Below are positions 32,371-34,370 of a stretch of DNA of 34,370 bases, piece after piece. The stretch comes from Desulfurivibrionaceae bacterium. Its GTDB lineage: Bacteria > Desulfobacterota > Desulfobulbia > Desulfobulbales > UBA5123. The stretch covers positions 1-34,370 of the forward strand of contig JAQYVW010000031.1 in the NCBI GenBank assembly GCA_030145325.1, read 5' to 3'. How positions within the stretch are numbered: the first letter of the stretch is position 1; every line of letters begins with the position of its first letter. The notes below the pieces were generated by a model. It had not been told where the DNA came from. It saw only the letters and a list, made by a program, of their open reading frames with translations, and did not search any database. The position numbers were made by a program, and so were the translations under genes.

Positions 32371-33054
32371 ATGAGCGAGAATACCCCTTTCAACACAGAT
32401 AATCTCCAAACCATCAACATTGAAAGCAAGCAGGACTTTTTCGATGAACTCAACCTGCCGCCACAATTTGCTGCTTTTTGCCGCAAGAATGCCAAAAACA
32501 TTAAAATTGGAGCAATCTGTCTAGCTCTGGCCCTGGCTGCCTGGGCCGGCTATGACTATTACACCACCACTCAGATTGAAAAATCCACCTCCTTTCTAGC
32601 CACCGCCATGAATGAAACCGCCGATGACATCCGCGCCGACAAATTAGCCCAAGTAATCGCCAACCATTCCGGCAGCGATGCCGCACTCTGGGGGATGGTG
32701 GAGCTGGGCCACGCTGACCAAAAAGCTGGTCATTACCAAAATGCCATTGACCGTTACAACAAAGCCCTTAACAACATCGACGAAGAGAGCCCCATGGCTC
32801 CCCTACTCCATTTTTCTTTGGCCCAGGCCTTTGAACTGAATAAAGATGATGACAACGCCATTATCCAGTATCAGGCGGCAACAGCAGCAAATGGCTTTGC
32901 CGATATGGGCTACATGGCCCTGGGGCGGATTTACGAAAAGAAAGGGGAAACCATCAAGGCTCGTGACGCTTACGAAAAGGTTGCAAAAGATGAGAGCGGG
33001 TGGGCCAAGGAACGACTGGCAACCCTGATCCCGGCGACAAAAAACGGTAAGTAG
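32371..33054 (+). CDS. membrane-anchored TPR protein (YfgM-like)
   Basis: A 227-residue protein. A cytoplasmic N-terminus of about 45 residues precedes one membrane helix (46-64, IGAICLALALAAWAGYDYY). The outer part holds three or so tetratricopeptide repeats (about 95-215), for example AGHYQNAIDRYNKAL and KGETIKARDAYEKVA. The layout is that of YfgM, which in E. coli works with the translocon and periplasmic chaperones; that role here is inferred. AAGGAA lies about nine bases before the ATG. panC follows 11 bases later. Confidence 0.8.
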   Translation: MSENTPFNTDNLQTINIESKQDFFDELNLPPQFAAFCRKNAKNIKIGAICLALALAAWAGYDYYTTTQIEKSTSFLATAMNETADDIRADKLAQVIANHSGSDAALWGMVELGHADQKAGHYQNAIDRYNKALNNIDEESPMAPLLHFSLAQAFELNKDDDNAIIQYQAATAANGFADMGYMALGRIYEKKGETIKARDAYEKVAKDESGWAKERLATLIPATKNGK

Positions 33055-33065
33055 TTTCAGACCGC

Positions 33066-33917
33066 ATGGAGATCATCCATTCACCAAGCCAGATGACCGC
33101 TTGGGCAAATCAGGCCTTAGGGGCTGGTAAAACCATTGCTCTGACCCCAACCATGGGCGCGTTTCACGAAGGCCATCTCTCTTTAATGCGGATGGCCCGC
33201 CATCAAGCCGACTTGACGGTAACCAGCATCTTTGTTAACCCCATCCAATTTGGCCCGGAGGAAGATTTCGACCAGTACCCCAAGTCCCTCGCCAAAGACG
33301 CGGCCATGGCAGAAAAGGAGGGTGTCGAGATCCTTTTCGCCCCAACCGTGGCCGATATGTACCCGGAGGGGTTTCAAACCTTGATCACGGTCAAAGGTAT
33401 TACCGACAGGCTCTGCGGACTGAGTCGCCCCGGTCATTTTGACGGCGTAACCACGGTGGTGGCCAAGCTTTTCAACATCGTCAAGCCCACCGTGGCGATA
33501 TTCGGTCGCAAGGATTTTCAGCAACTGGCCATACTTAGGAAAATGGTTTGCGACCTGAACTGGGATATCGAGATCATCGGCCACCCCATTGTCCGCGAAG
33601 AAGACGGGCTGGCGATGAGTTCGCGCAACACTTACCTCTCTGTTACCGAACGACAAGCAGCTTTGACACTGGTCAAAAGCATCAAGCATGTCCGACAACG
33701 GTTTAGAGAGGGGGAAACAAATGCCGAGCAACTGCGGTGTGAAGCAGCAAAGATCCTTAGCGACAATGATAAGGTGACTATTGACTATCTCAGTCTGGTT
33801 GATCAACGAACCTTGAACGACCAGACTGTAATCAACCATGACAGCGTTTTTCTAGTCGCCGCCAAAGTTGGCACGACCAGACTGATCGACAACACGGTCT
33901 TATTTGACGAAAATTGA
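33066..33917 (+). CDS. panC: pantothenate synthetase
   Basis: ATP-dependent joining of pantoate and beta-alanine to make pantothenate. The 283-residue protein has PTMGAFHEGH (28-37) with the HxGH histidines, FVNPIQFGPEEDF, FGRKDFQQL, and MSSRNTYL (KMSKS-like position). It lies 11 bases after the TPR gene and 11 before panD, which supplies its beta-alanine. Confidence 0.97.
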   Translation: MEIIHSPSQMTAWANQALGAGKTIALTPTMGAFHEGHLSLMRMARHQADLTVTSIFVNPIQFGPEEDFDQYPKSLAKDAAMAEKEGVEILFAPTVADMYPEGFQTLITVKGITDRLCGLSRPGHFDGVTTVVAKLFNIVKPTVAIFGRKDFQQLAILRKMVCDLNWDIEIIGHPIVREEDGLAMSSRNTYLSVTERQAALTLVKSIKHVRQRFREGETNAEQLRCEAAKILSDNDKVTIDYLSLVDQRTLNDQTVINHDSVFLVAAKVGTTRLIDNTVLFDEN

Positions 33918-33927
33918 GAGAAATTAA

Positions 33928-34290
33928 ATGTTACAAAACATGCTTAAAGCAAAGATCCATCGGGCAACAGTCACTGACGCCAACCTTAACTATGAAGGTA
34001 GTCTGTCCATTGACAAGATGCTGATGGATGCGGTAGGTCTGGTTCCATTCGAGCGGATATTCATCTACAATATCAACAACGGCGAACGCTTTGAAACCTA
34101 TGCCATCGAAGGCCCGGCGGACTCAGGGATCATCTCCATGAACGGCGCCGCCGCCCGCAAAGGAATGATCGGCGACTGGATTATCATCGTCAGTTATGCC
34201 ATGTTCAATGCCGACGAACTACTGGACTACCGTCCCCAGATTGTCCTCCTTGACGAGGACAATCGAATCAAGAAGCACTGCTCCATTTAA
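33928..34290 (+). CDS. panD: aspartate 1-decarboxylase proenzyme
   Basis: Pyruvoyl enzyme that decarboxylates aspartate to beta-alanine for pantothenate and CoA. The 120-residue protein starts MLQNMLKAKIHRA, as the family does. The self-cleavage site is G24-S25 (YEGS), and S25 becomes the pyruvoyl group. NGAAARKG in the second half is conserved. With panC in this window and coaD at 6907, several CoA steps are represented. Confidence 0.97.
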   Translation: MLQNMLKAKIHRATVTDANLNYEGSLSIDKMLMDAVGLVPFERIFIYNINNGERFETYAIEGPADSGIISMNGAAARKGMIGDWIIIVSYAMFNADELLDYRPQIVLLDEDNRIKKHCSI

Positions 34291-34297
34291 CTGTCCC

Positions 34298-34334
34298 ACC
34301 CTGCTCATGGTTCAAGAACCTCTTTGAGCAGGGT
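34298..34334. terminator. hairpin between convergent panD and the right-edge gene
   Basis: Ten-base arms ACCCTGCTCA (34298-34307) and TGAGCAGGGT (34325-34334) enclose a smaller GGTT/AACC stem. The hairpin lies eight bases after the panD stop and overlaps the end of the minus-strand frame. There is no U tract, so it may end transcription of panD only weakly. Confidence 0.4.
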
Positions 34335-34370
34335 GTCCTCCCGAAAGATGCCCTTCCAGATTAATGCTGC
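34305..34370 (-). CDS. C-terminal end of a minus-strand gene, cut by the window edge
   Basis: From 34370 the minus strand is open for 21 codons to a TGA at 34305. It reads AALIWKGIFRE and continues DTLLKEVLEP before the stop. The composition looks like a real protein end: a hydrophobic start, then a charged helix. No family can be assigned. It converges with panD, 14 bases between stop codons. Confidence 0.4.
   Translation of the reverse strand, partial: AALIWKGIFREDTLLKEVLEP

Noticed and set aside
32180-32374. 64-codon plus-strand frame overlapping the TPR gene start as ATGA
   Set aside because: TTG start without ribosome binding site, charged and low-complexity sequence; the TPR gene has its own AAGGAA, so coupling is not needed.

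Overview
The window reads as a chromosomal stretch from an anaerobic, Gram-negative member of the Desulfobacterota, most likely the Desulfobulbales/Desulfocapsaceae side. This is inference from content, since no 16S gene is present. Supporting signs are the futalosine menaquinone genes mqnB and mqnD, a DUF39 'homocysteine biosynthesis' protein of the type found in anaerobes that assimilate sulfide, a three-cysteine LarE, a b6-like cytochrome b with a Rieske protein, an iron-sulfur-flavoprotein-like oxidoreductase, and the ilv/psd/pssA/leuA gene order seen in deltaproteobacteria. Composition and gene density look even. I see no insertion sequence, prophage, integrase or CRISPR array.

Layout. 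At 1-22 (minus) the first codons of a divergent gene run off the left edge. At 194-4710 (plus) lie gnd, zwf and pgl, the whole oxidative pentose phosphate branch, followed closely by a membrane PAS / HisKA-like / receiver protein that has no ATPase domain. From 14632 down to 4764 (minus) runs a long collinear block: ilvB, ilvN, psd, pssA, leuA, asd, rsmD, coaD, Rieske, cytochrome b, surE. It combines branched-chain amino acid synthesis, phosphatidylethanolamine synthesis, aspartate-family and CoA synthesis, and a small quinol-oxidising module. Upstream come mqnD and mqnB (minus), an acidic orphan protein (minus) divergent from a DUF3108 exported protein (plus), a YqhD-type alcohol dehydrogenase (minus), two orphans, a flavoprotein (plus), and a cNMP-binding/PAS/membrane-anchor protein (minus).

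The right part holds tsaD, a DUF2062 gene and rsmA (minus; translation and ribosome maturation), moaA (plus) converging on pheA (minus), then a plus-strand set of AcuB-like CBS-ACT protein, DUF39 protein and LarE. After these come a histone-like HU gene with a good promoter, tRNA-Pro(CGG) with a clear terminator, xseA (minus), and a TPR protein with panC and panD (plus). The last 66 bases encode what looks like the C-terminus of a further minus-strand gene.

How the genes fit together. Asd supplies aspartate semialdehyde, which is the substrate of characterised DUF39 enzymes that make homocysteine from sulfide. CoaD and PanC/PanD all belong to CoA synthesis. MqnB/MqnD make menaquinone, the likely electron donor to the Rieske/cytochrome b pair. 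Most of the window is ordinary housekeeping. The points most worth a second look are the ATPase-less hybrid sensor in the pentose phosphate operon, the Rieske/cytochrome b pair with an altered PEWY-equivalent and no c-type cytochrome, the CBS-ACT/DUF39/LarE set, a possible leucine-rich leader peptide before ilvB, and a structured intergenic element near rsmA whose edge is repeated 8.7 kb away.
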